Assembly: GCF_900114285.1 (NCBI RefSeq)
Contig: NZ_FOSN01000009.1
Span: forward strand, 1 to 64,000
Length of the DNA stretch: 64,000 nucleotides
Direction of reading: 5' to 3'
Source: Methylocapsa palsarum
GTDB taxonomy: Bacteria; Pseudomonadota; Alphaproteobacteria; Rhizobiales; Beijerinckiaceae
The notes below the pieces were generated by a model. That model had not been told where the DNA came from. It did no database searches and worked only from the letters and a program-made list of their open reading frames with translations. The position numbers and the translations under genes are program-made. This document shows, one piece after another, positions 56,524 to 64,000 of the stretch. The stretch's first letter is position 1; every line of letters begins with the position of its first letter.

Positions 56524-57924
56524 TCACAAATGTATCTGCATCTTGTCCACCGCCATCGCGGCCTCGCGCACCGCTTCCGAAAGCGTCGGGTGGGCGTGGC
56601 TGGTGCGGGCGAGGTCTTCCGCCGAGCCGCCGAACTCGATCAGCACGCAGGCTTCCGCGATCATCTCGCCGGCGCCGGCGCCGATGATATGGACTCCGAG
56701 CACCCGGTCCGTCGTCGCGTCGGCGAGGATTTTTACAAATCCGTCCATGTGGCGCATGGCTCTCGCCCGCCCGTTCGCGGTGAACGGGAACTTGCCAACC
56801 TTGTAGGCGATCCCCTTGGCTTTCAGCTCTTCCTCGGTGGCGCCGACGGTGGCGATCTCCGGCATGGTGTAGACGACGCCGGGAATCGCCTCGTAATTGA
56901 CGTAGCCGTGCTGGCCGCCGAGGAGTTCGGCGACGGCGATGCCTTCGTCCTCGGCCTTGTGGGCGAGCATCGGGCCGCGCACCACGTCGCCGATCGCGTA
57001 GAGTCCGGGAACATTGGTGGCGAATTTCTCGTCGATGACGACGCGCCCGCGCTCCATCGCGACGCCCAGAGCCTCAAGCCCGAGCCCGTCGGTGTAGGGC
57101 CGCCGCCCGATGGCGACGAGAGCGACGTCGGCCTGAAGGGTCAGAGCCTCGCCGCCCGCCACCGGCGCAATGCGCGCGCGAAGGCCCTCGGGGGTCTTGT
57201 CGATTTTTTCGACCTTATGGCCGAGCAGGAATTTGAACCCCTGCTTTTCGAGGATGCGCTGGAATTGCCGGGCGACTTCCGCGTCCATGCCGGGCAGGAT
57301 GCGGTCGAGAAATTCGACGACGACGACCTTGCTGCCGAGCCTCGACCAGACCGAGCCGAGTTCAAGGCCGATGACGCCCGCGCCGACGACGAGGAGATTT
57401 TCCGGAGGTTCATCGAGGCTGAGAGCGCCCGTTGACGAAACGATGGATTTCTCATCGATTTCGACGCCGGGCAGCGGCGCGACGTCGGATCCCGTGGCGA
57501 TGACGATATTTGTGGCGGTGAGGGTCTGCGTGGAGCCGTCGGCGGCCTTCACCTCGACCTCGCCGGGCGCCTTGATGGTCCCGAGGCCGAAGAACGCGTC
57601 GACCTTGTGCTTCTTGAGCAAAAAGCCGACGCCGTTGACGTTGGCGGCGACCGTATCGTCCTTGTGCTTCATCATGATCTGGAGGTCGAGCTGCGGCTTG
57701 TCGACGATCACGCCAAGGGCGGCGAGGTCGTGCTCCGCCTCCTCGAATTTTTCCGACGCGTAGAGCAGCGCCTTGGAGGGAATGCAGCCGATGTTGAGGC
57801 AGGTCCCGCCGTGGGTCTTGCGCTTTTCGACGACAGCGGTCTTGAGGCCGAGCTGCGCCGCGCGGATCGCGCAGACATAGCCGCCGGGGCCGGTTCCGAT
57901 AACGATGAGATCGTAGGTTGGCAT
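56524..57924 (-). CDS. lpdA: Dihydrolipoyl dehydrogenase (E3 of 2-oxoacid dehydrogenases)
   Basis: Reoxidises dihydrolipoamide with NAD+ for the 2-oxoglutarate complex. 466 residues from ATG 57924 (AAGAGG upstream). FAD-binding GTGPGGYVCA at 10-19, redox-active disulphide GGTCLNIGCIPSK with C42 and C47, NAD-binding GAGVIGLELGSVW near 180, and the C-terminal HAHPTLSEA with the active-site histidine. Last gene of the leftward sucC-sucD-sucA-sucB-lpdA block; separated from sucB by repeat R10. Confidence 0.96.
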   Translation of the reverse strand: MPTYDLIVIGTGPGGYVCAIRAAQLGLKTAVVEKRKTHGGTCLNIGCIPSKALLYASEKFEEAEHDLAALGVIVDKPQLDLQIMMKHKDDTVAANVNGVGFLLKKHKVDAFFGLGTIKAPGEVEVKAADGSTQTLTATNIVIATGSDVAPLPGVEIDEKSIVSSTGALSLDEPPENLLVVGAGVIGLELGSVWSRLGSKVVVVEFLDRILPGMDAEVARQFQRILEKQGFKFLLGHKVEKIDKTPEGLRARIAPVAGGEALTLQADVALVAIGRRPYTDGLGLEALGVAMERGRVVIDEKFATNVPGLYAIGDVVRGPMLAHKAEDEGIAVAELLGGQHGYVNYEAIPGVVYTMPEIATVGATEEELKAKGIAYKVGKFPFTANGRARAMRHMDGFVKILADATTDRVLGVHIIGAGAGEMIAEACVLIEFGGSAEDLARTSHAHPTLSEAVREAAMAVDKMQIHL

Positions 57925-57998
57925 GAGACCTCTTGGGGCGAAGCGCATCCTGCGAGACGGACTTTTGCCTCCTCAGGACGAGCGTCTGGCGAGTGTCT

Positions 57999-58050
57999 AG
58001 AGCATATTCTGATCGATCGCATGATCACATTCGGCCGGAAAGCGCTCTAG
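57999..58050 (+). repeat. Dispersed repeat copy R10 (deletion derivative)
   Basis: The left arm of palindrome A (AGAGCATATTC) is joined directly to the middle of palindrome B (TGATCGATCGCATGATCACA, then TTCGGCCGGAAAGCGCTCTAG), so the A core, the linker and the left outer B arm are missing. Lies 12 bases after the sucB stop. Confidence 0.85.
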
Positions 58051-58062
58051 ATGGCGGGAGCG

Positions 58063-59421
58063 TCAAACATCGAGCAGGAACCGCGCGGGATCCTCTAGCG
58101 CTTCCTTGACCCTGACAAGGAACGTCACCGCCTCCTTGCCGTCGACGATGCGGTGGTCGTAGCTGAGCGCGAGATACATCATCGGGCGGATCTCGATCTT
58201 GCCGGCGACGGCGATGGGCCGCTCCTGAATCTTGTGCATGCCAAGGATGCCCGATTGCGGCGCGTTGAGGATCGGCGTCGACATCAGCGAGCCGTAGATT
58301 CCGCCGTTGGTGATGGTGAAGGTGCCGCCCTGCAACTCGTCGATCTTGAGTTGGCCGTCGCGGGCGCGCTTGCCCAGATCCGCGATGGTTTTTTCGACGC
58401 CGGCGAGGCTGAGGCGGTCGCAATCGCGCACGACAGGCACGACAAGCCCCTTTTCGGTGCCGACCGCGATGCCGAGGTGATAATAATTCTTGTAGACGAG
58501 ATCATTGCCGTCGATCTCGGCGTTCACGGTCGGGATGTCCTTCAGCGCGCCGACGCAGGCTTTGACGAAAAAGCCCATGAAGCCGAGCTTGGAGCCGTGC
58601 TTTTTCTCGAACACGTCCTTGTATCTGGCGCGCAGGGCCATGACCTCGGTCATATCGACCTCGTTGAAGGTCGTCAGCATCGCGGCGGTGTTTTGCGCGT
58701 CCTTGAGGCGGCGGGCGATGGTCTGCCGCAGCCGCGTCATCGGAATGCGTTCCTCGCGCTCCGGCTCCGCCACGGCGCGGGCCGCGACAGGGGCTGGCGC
58801 AGGCGGGGGAGCGGCGGCAGGAGCATCCGCCGGCTTCGCCTCGGTGGCGGGGACAGCCGCGGGTTCAGGAATTGCCGCGGGCTTGGAAGGCGCCGTGACT
58901 GCCGTAGAGTTTGAAGACGGCGAGTTTGAAGACGCACGGGCTCCGAATTCGAGAACGTCGCCCTTCAGCACCTGGCCGCGCTTGCCGGACCCGTCGATCT
59001 CGGCCGGGTCCAGGCCGCGATCGGCGGCGATCTTGGCCGCCGCGGGCGAGGGGGAAGGCGAGCCCGCTGCAGGCGAGGAGGAGGGCGCCTCCGCCGCGAT
59101 TTTCGGGGGCGGCGGCTGAATCGCCGGAGTCGGCGCGGGCGTGGGCGCAGGCGCGGCGGCGGGTTTTGGCGCAGACGTCCCGACGCCTTCGCCGATCTGC
59201 CCGAGAAGCGCGCCGACGCCGACCGTCTCGCCGCTTTTCGTGGTGATTTCCGCAAGGACTCCCGCGGCGGGAGCATTGACTTCGAGAGTCACCTTGTCGG
59301 TTTCGAGTTCGACGATGGGTTCGTCCGCCTTGACGGCGTCGCCGGTTTTTTTGAACCAGCGGCCGATCGTCGCCTCGGTCACGGATTCGCCTAGGGTCGG
59401 CACTCGGATTTCAGTCGTCAT
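58063..59421 (-). CDS. sucB: Dihydrolipoyllysine succinyltransferase (E2 of 2-oxoglutarate dehydrogenase)
   Basis: Transfers the succinyl group from E1-bound lipoamide to CoA. 452 residues: lipoyl domain 1-75 with the lipoylated lysine K43 in ETDKVTLEV; a Pro/Ala linker; peripheral-subunit-binding domain about 132-168 ([20 protein letters not shown]); a second long linker (about 165-225); and the catalytic domain (230-452) ending with HRIVDG, H423 and D427. It sits in the order sucA-sucB with a 79-base gap, and is followed by repeat R10 then lpdA. Confidence 0.95.
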   Translation of the reverse strand: MTTEIRVPTLGESVTEATIGRWFKKTGDAVKADEPIVELETDKVTLEVNAPAAGVLAEITTKSGETVGVGALLGQIGEGVGTSAPKPAAAPAPTPAPTPAIQPPPPKIAAEAPSSSPAAGSPSPSPAAAKIAADRGLDPAEIDGSGKRGQVLKGDVLEFGARASSNSPSSNSTAVTAPSKPAAIPEPAAVPATEAKPADAPAAAPPPAPAPVAARAVAEPEREERIPMTRLRQTIARRLKDAQNTAAMLTTFNEVDMTEVMALRARYKDVFEKKHGSKLGFMGFFVKACVGALKDIPTVNAEIDGNDLVYKNYYHLGIAVGTEKGLVVPVVRDCDRLSLAGVEKTIADLGKRARDGQLKIDELQGGTFTITNGGIYGSLMSTPILNAPQSGILGMHKIQERPIAVAGKIEIRPMMYLALSYDHRIVDGKEAVTFLVRVKEALEDPARFLLDV

Positions 59422-59500
59422 GTCATCATGCCTGCCGCCGAGCGGCTGTAGGAAGGAAAGTCGGCGCCGACAGGGCGGCCGGCTCTTGGAGAGACCGTTT

Positions 59501-62500
59501 TCAGGCCGCGAACACCTCGTCCAGAAAGGTCTTGAGCTGCGCGAGATGTTTCGACATCAGTCCGGTCGCGGGCGAGGCCGAGGCGGGCCGTCCGGCGTAT
59601 CTTGGCCGTTTCGACTTGCCGCCGGCCTGGCCGAGCGCCCATTCGAGATAGGGCTCGACGAACGTCCAGGCGCCCATGTTCTTGGATTCTTCCTGACACC
59701 AGACGACGTTGGCGTTCTTGAATCGCGACAGGAGGACGACGAGATTCTTGAGCGGCATCGGATAGAGCTGCTCGACGCGAAGAATATACACGTCATCGGC
59801 GCCGCGCTTCTCGCGCTCTTCGAAAATGTCGTAATAGACCTTGCCCGAGCAAAGGACGACCACGCGCATCCTTGAATCCTCGACAAGTTTGATCTCCGTC
59901 CCGAGTCCGCGCTCCGCGTCATCGCGAAGAAGGCGGTGAAACGAAGAGCCGATCACGAAATCGTCGAGTTTCGAGACCGCCCGCTTGTGGCGAAGCAGCG
60001 ATTTCGGCGTCATCAGGATCAGCGGCTTGCGGATGTCGCGCTTCAACTGACGTCGCAGGACATGGAAATAATTCGCCGGGGTCGTGCAATTGGCGACCTG
60101 CATGTTGTCCTCGGCGCAGAGCTGCAGATAGCGCTCGAGGCGGGCCGAAGAATGTTCCGGTCCTTGTCCCTCGTAGCCGTGCGGCAGCAGGCAGACGAGG
60201 CCCGACATGCGCAGCCATTTGCGCTCGCCGGATGAGATGAACTGATCGAACAGGACCTGGGCGCCATTGGCGAAATCGCCGAACTGCGCCTCCCAGACGG
60301 TTAGGGCGTTGGGCTCCGAGAGGGAATAGCCGTATTCGAAGCCAAGCACCGCCTCCTCGGACAGCATCGAATTGATGACTTCGTAATGCGCCTGTTCGTC
60401 CCGGATATTGTTCAACGGAATGTAGCGCGCCTCGGTCTCCTGATCGGTCAGGACCGAATGGCGCTGGCTGAACGTGCCGCGCTCGCTGTCTTGGCCCGAA
60501 AGGCGCACCGGGTGTCCTTCGTCGACCAGCGAGGCGAAGGCGAGCGTCTCCGCCATCGACCAGTCGATCCCTTCTCCGGTCTCGATCATCTTGCGCCGGT
60601 TGTCGATCAGGCGGGCGATGGTGCGATGAAGATTGAACCCTTCCGGCACCGTGGTGAGGCGGAGGCCGATTTCGGTCAGGCGGGAGCGTTCGACGCCGGT
60701 CCGCCCGCGGCGGTCGTCCTCGCCGCTGGCGAGCGCCGGTTTGAGACCGGCCCAGCGGCCATCGAGCCAGTCGGCCTTGTTTGGATGGTAGGCCTGCCCG
60801 GCCTCGAATGCGTTTTCGAGATGGTGGTGCCAGTTCGCCCGCAGCTTGTCGACTTCCCCGGCGGTCAGGATGCCCTGCGCGATCAGCTTTTCCGCGTAGA
60901 TTTCGAGCGTCGTCTTGTGCGAACGGATCTTCTTATACATCAGCGGCTGGGTGAACGACGGCTCGTCGCCCTCGTTGTGCCCGAACCGGCGATAGCAGAA
61001 CATGTCGATCACGACAGGCTTGTGGAATTTCTGCCGGAATTCGATCGCGATCTTGGCGGCGTAGACGACCGCTTCAGGGTCGTCCCCGTTGACGTGGATG
61101 ATCGGCGCCTCGATCATTTTGGCCGTATCGGACGGATAGGGCGAGGATCGCGAAAAGCGCGGCGAGGTGGTGAAGCCGATCTGGTTGTTGATGATGAAAT
61201 GGATCGAGCCGCCGGTCCGGTATCCCTTGAGGCCCGAGAGGCCGAAACATTCCGCGATGACCCCTTGACCCGCAAAAGCCGCGTCGCCGTGAATCAGCAG
61301 CGGCAGGACTCTGGTGCGTTCGACGACGTCTCCGAGCTGATCCTGCTTCGCGCGCACCTTGCCGAGAACGACCGGATCGACGATCTCGAGATGCGAGGGA
61401 TTGGCGGTCAGCGACAGGTGAACCTTGTTGTTGTCGAAGTCGCGGTCGGAGGACGCGCCGAGATGATATTTGACGTCGCCTGACCCCTCGACTTCGTCGG
61501 GAGTGTAGGAGCCGCCCTTGAATTCGTGGAAGATAGCGCGATGGGGCTTGCCCATGACCTGGGAAAGCACGTTGAGACGGCCGCGATGGGCCATGCCGAG
61601 CACGATGTCGCAGACCCCGAGCGCGCCGCCGCGTTTGATGATCTGCTCGAGCGCCGGGACGATCGCCTCGCCGCCGTCGAGGCCGAACCGTTTGGTGCCG
61701 GTGTATTTGATATCCAGAAACTTCTCGAACCCCTCGGCCTCGATCAGCTTGTAGAGGATCGCGCGCTTGCCTTCGCGGGTGAACGAGATCTCCTTGCCGG
61801 GGCCCTCGATGCGCGCCTGCATCCAGCCTTTTTCGGCCGGATCGGACATATGCATGAATTCGAAGCCGATCGTGTCGCAATAGGTGCGGCGCAGGATCGG
61901 CAGCATCTCGCGGACGCTGGCGGATTCGAGCCCGAGCACGTTGTCGATGAAAATCTTGCGGTCGTAATCGGCCTCGGTGAAGCCGTAGGTCGCCGGATGC
62001 AGCTCCTCATGGTCCCGCGGAGGCTCGAGTTCGAGCGGGTCGAGACGGGCGTGCAGATGGCCGCGCATGCGATAGGCCCGGATCATCATCAGGGCGCGCA
62101 CGGAATCGCGCGTCGCGCGCCGCAGATCGGCGGACGACGCCGGCGCTGAGGCCTCGGCCTTGGCCGCCCGGCTTTTGATCTTCTCGCCGATTTCCTTTGC
62201 GTCCGGCGGCCAATGCCCGTCGAGAGCGGAAACCAGTTCGCCATTGGCCGGGACCGGCCAGTTCTGCGCTTTCCAGGCCGGTCCGCGGGCGCTGCGTTCG
62301 ATCGCGCCCCGATCGTCGTTCAGCGTGGCGAAGTAATCGCGCCATTCGGGGTCGACCGAGGCCGGGTCGCGCTCATAATCGGCGTAAAGTTGCTCTACAT
62401 AGGCGGCGTTGCCGCCGTATAGAAACGACAGTTTCGCGAAGGCCGCATTCGGCGGAGAGCGTCCGGCGCTTGCGCCCCCCGATCCGTTCGCGTTTCCACT

Positions 62501-62518
62501 GCCATCCTGGCGCGCCAT
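59501..62518 (-). CDS. sucA: 2-oxoglutarate dehydrogenase E1 (thiamine-diphosphate dependent)
   Basis: Decarboxylates 2-oxoglutarate and reductively succinylates the E2 lipoyl group. 1,005 residues from ATG 62518, chosen because GGAG lies 6 bases upstream; the frame is open to 62602. Opening [20 protein letters not shown] gives the E2-binding helix of the SucA family. Thiamine-binding region [14 protein letters not shown] (about 400-413) and later [20 protein letters not shown]-terminal ACT-free transketolase-like domain ends with [20 protein letters not shown]. The gap to sucD (about 365 bases) holds repeat R11. Confidence 0.96.
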   Translation of the reverse strand: MARQDGSGNANGSGGASAGRSPPNAAFAKLSFLYGGNAAYVEQLYADYERDPASVDPEWRDYFATLNDDRGAIERSARGPAWKAQNWPVPANGELVSALDGHWPPDAKEIGEKIKSRAAKAEASAPASSADLRRATRDSVRALMMIRAYRMRGHLHARLDPLELEPPRDHEELHPATYGFTEADYDRKIFIDNVLGLESASVREMLPILRRTYCDTIGFEFMHMSDPAEKGWMQARIEGPGKEISFTREGKRAILYKLIEAEGFEKFLDIKYTGTKRFGLDGGEAIVPALEQIIKRGGALGVCDIVLGMAHRGRLNVLSQVMGKPHRAIFHEFKGGSYTPDEVEGSGDVKYHLGASSDRDFDNNKVHLSLTANPSHLEIVDPVVLGKVRAKQDQLGDVVERTRVLPLLIHGDAAFAGQGVIAECFGLSGLKGYRTGGSIHFIINNQIGFTTSPRFSRSSPYPSDTAKMIEAPIIHVNGDDPEAVVYAAKIAIEFRQKFHKPVVIDMFCYRRFGHNEGDEPSFTQPLMYKKIRSHKTTLEIYAEKLIAQGILTAGEVDKLRANWHHHLENAFEAGQAYHPNKADWLDGRWAGLKPALASGEDDRRGRTGVERSRLTEIGLRLTTVPEGFNLHRTIARLIDNRRKMIETGEGIDWSMAETLAFASLVDEGHPVRLSGQDSERGTFSQRHSVLTDQETEARYIPLNNIRDEQAHYEVINSMLSEEAVLGFEYGYSLSEPNALTVWEAQFGDFANGAQVLFDQFISSGERKWLRMSGLVCLLPHGYEGQGPEHSSARLERYLQLCAEDNMQVANCTTPANYFHVLRRQLKRDIRKPLILMTPKSLLRHKRAVSKLDDFVIGSSFHRLLRDDAERGLGTEIKLVEDSRMRVVVLCSGKVYYDIFEEREKRGADDVYILRVEQLYPMPLKNLVVLLSRFKNANVVWCQEESKNMGAWTFVEPYLEWALGQAGGKSKRPRYAGRPASASPATGLMSKHLAQLKTFLDEVFAA

Positions 62519-62576
62519 CGTCGTCTCCATCGGACCAAGCTCGATCCCTGATTTCCAAGCTTGGGCGTTCGGCCCT

Positions 62577-62694
62577 CTGGAGCGCTTTCCAATCGCATGC
62601 AATCATGCGATCGAGCATAAATCGCTCCAGAATCAAAGGCTTGAGCATAGTCTTGTCGATTGGATTGATTCAATCCGATCGGAATATGCTCCAG
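62577..62694 (-). repeat. Dispersed repeat copy R11 (full length)
   Basis: CTGGAGCGCTTTCCAATCGC, the B pair GCAATCATGCGATCGAGCAT, linker CCAGAATCAAAGGCTTGAGC, palindrome A with TTGGATTGATTCAATCCGAT and a final GGAATATGCTCCAG. Unlike most copies it sits upstream of a gene (59 bases before the sucA start) in the polarity opposite to the flanking genes. Confidence 0.92.
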
Positions 62695-62883
62695 ATCCGC
62701 GTCCGGACCGGCCATGTCTATCGGGCAAACCTCAAGGGAGGGAAGCGTTTAATCTCCCTCGCGCATCACCCTAAAATATTATCCTGTAACCTAACAGCAA
62801 TACCGGGCCCCCGAATTCAAGCCTGCGTTATCAGACTGATCTCATATTTGACGCGCCCTCGCCCAACAAGAGACGGGCGTCTT
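62695..62883. other. Rest of the sucD-sucA gap
   Basis: 189 bases between repeat R11 and the sucD stop. Contains an AT-rich patch around 62765-62795 (CCTAAAATATTATCCTGTAA) that could be a sucA promoter. No gene seen. Confidence 0.45.
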
Positions 62884-63768
62884 TCACCCTTTGAGGATTT
62901 CAGCGAGGGTCTTGGCGAGCCGGGCGGGCGACGGGGAGACCTTAATGCCCGCGGCCTGCATCGCGGCGATCTTGCCGTCCGCGCCGCCCTTGCCTCCCGC
63001 GATGATGGCGCCGGCGTGGCCCATCCGGCGTCCGGGCGGCGCGGTGCTGCCGGCGATAAAGCCCGCGATCGGCTTCTTGCGCCCGCGCCTGGCTTCGTCG
63101 GCGATGAACTGGGCGGCGTCTTCCTCGGCCGATCCGCCGATTTCGCCGATCATGATAATGGATTTCGTCTCGGGGTCGGCGAGAAACAATTCGAGGATCT
63201 CGATGAATTCGGCGCCTTTGACGGGATCGCCGCCGATGCCGACAGCGGTCGTCTGCCCAAGACCCTCGCAGGTCGTCTGGAAGACGGCCTCATAGGTGAG
63301 GGTTCCGGATCGCGACACGACCCCGACCGAACCCTTTTTGAAGATATTGCCGGGCATGATGCCGATCTTGCATTCGCCGGCTGTCATCACGCCGGGGCAG
63401 TTCGGGCCGATCAGCCGCGATTTCGAGCCCGAGAGCGCGCGCTTGACCTTGACCATGTCCAGGACGGGGATGCCCTCGGTGATGCAGACGATCAGCGGAA
63501 TTTCGGCGTCGATCGCTTCGCAGATGGCGTCCGCCGCCCCCGGCGGAGGGACATAGATCACGGAAGCCTCGGCGCCGGTCGCCTCGCGCGCCTCGGCGAC
63601 CGTGTCGAACACCGGAAGCCCGAGATGGGTCGCGCCGCCCTTGCCGGGCGAGACTCCGCCGACCATCCTGGTGCCGTAGGCGATCGCCTGTTCAGTGTGG
63701 AACGTGCCGTTTTTCCCGGTGAAGCCCTGGCAAATGACCTTGGTGTCGCGGCTGACGAGAATGGACAT
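62884..63768 (-). CDS. sucD: Succinyl-CoA synthetase alpha subunit (ADP-forming)
   Basis: Interconverts succinyl-CoA and succinate with ADP or GDP in the TCA cycle. 294 residues from ATG 63768, 4 bases after the sucC stop; the longer frame to 63906 overlaps sucC and is rejected. CoA-binding [19 protein letters not shown] at about 15-33, [37 protein letters not shown] and the phosphohistidine region [13 protein letters not shown] with H251. Normal length; last gene of the sucCD pair. Confidence 0.96.
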   Translation of the reverse strand: MSILVSRDTKVICQGFTGKNGTFHTEQAIAYGTRMVGGVSPGKGGATHLGLPVFDTVAEAREATGAEASVIYVPPPGAADAICEAIDAEIPLIVCITEGIPVLDMVKVKRALSGSKSRLIGPNCPGVMTAGECKIGIMPGNIFKKGSVGVVSRSGTLTYEAVFQTTCEGLGQTTAVGIGGDPVKGAEFIEILELFLADPETKSIIMIGEIGGSAEEDAAQFIADEARRGRKKPIAGFIAGSTAPPGRRMGHAGAIIAGGKGGADGKIAAMQAAGIKVSPSPARLAKTLAEILKG

Positions 63769-63772
63769 CGGT

Positions 63773-64000
63773 TCAGGCTTTCTTGACCGCGGCGACGATC
63801 TTCTGGGCGGCGTCGTCGAGATCGTCGGCGGAAATGACGTCGAGACCCGAGTCGGCGATGATCTTCTTGCCAAGCTCGACATTGGTGCCTTCGAGCCGCA
63901 CCACAAGAGGCACTTCGAGCCCGACGCCCTTGACCGCGGCGATGACGCCTTCGGCGATCACGTCGCATTTCATGATCCCGCCGAAGATGTTGACCAGGAT
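63773..64000 (-). CDS. sucC: Succinyl-CoA synthetase beta subunit, C-terminus (partial)
   Basis: 75 residues to the stop, N-terminus outside the window. [20 protein letters not shown] is the conserved [17 protein letters not shown] motif of the beta subunit; [20 protein letters not shown] follows. Forms the SCS heterodimer with SucD. The stop overlaps nothing but lies 4 bases before sucD, as in standard operons. Confidence 0.95.
   Translation of the reverse strand: MLVNIFGGIMKCDVIAEGVIAAVKGVGLEVPLVVRLEGTNVELGKKIIADSGLDVISADDLDDAAQKIVAAVKKA

Overview
This 64 kb window is GC-rich and reads as the chromosome of an alphaproteobacterium of the order Hyphomicrobiales (Rhizobiales). The evidence is the CtrA/ChpT phosphorelay genes, a CycM-type anchored cytochrome c, the secA / parvulin / argJ / Nudix neighbourhood, the polyprenyl synthase / DUF2007 / methyltransferase neighbourhood, and a sucCD-sucA-sucB-lpd TCA block. 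A Beijerinckiaceae/Methylocystaceae-like host is my best guess. No gene for methane or methanol oxidation, nitrogen fixation or photosynthesis is visible, so lifestyle cannot be read here. There is no phage, insertion sequence, CRISPR array, rRNA or tRNA that I can support.

Layout. 0-9.7 kb is core metabolism and envelope: a partial MgtC/DUF4010 membrane protein, a small secreted protein, ispE, a TPR lipoprotein-like protein, a SleB-type cell wall hydrolase, ispB, DUF2007, a TrmN6-like methyltransferase, a Tyr/His/Arg-rich secreted protein and pheA. 9.9-16.4 kb holds a cycM-like cytochrome c and the complete yejABEF peptide importer. 16.5-34.3 kb is the most accessory-looking part: a two-partner-secretion pore (TpsB), an aldose-epimerase-like protein, an Ntn-hydrolase-like protein, an SRAP protein, a TPR/beta-barrel outer membrane protein, a FecR-domain protein ending in 53 consecutive prolines, a glutaminase fused to STAS and cyclic-nucleotide-binding domains, a CHASE2 adenylate cyclase, a DUF6065-like protein and a 1,624-residue filamentous-haemagglutinin-like TpsA built of GLUG repeats. 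34.8-43.4 kb holds ftsEX, a GyrI-like protein, a Nudix hydrolase, argJ, a parvulin and secA. 43.7-50.9 kb holds small periplasmic proteins, a UPF0104 membrane protein, a FliJ-like protein, ctrA, a frame-broken pentapeptide-repeat gene and chpT. 51.5-54.8 kb is isocitrate lyase divergent from a RamB-like regulator. 54.8-64 kb holds a DUF2380-like protein, an AraC regulator and the TCA block lpdA / sucB / sucA / sucD / sucC on the minus strand.

How it fits together. SucCD, 2-oxoglutarate dehydrogenase (SucA/SucB/Lpd) and isocitrate lyase give a complete TCA branch plus a glyoxylate bypass controlled next door. ctrA and chpT, two links of the CckA-ChpT-CtrA relay, lie 2.1 kb apart. In the 16-34 kb region a secreted adhesin and its pore, outer-membrane and periplasmic sensor-like proteins, an adenylate cyclase and a glutaminase carrying a cyclic-nucleotide sensor lie together; this is the best candidate for an undescribed linked system. 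A dispersed two-hairpin repeat family (11 copies) decorates gene 3' ends throughout and in some cases supplies the stop codon.
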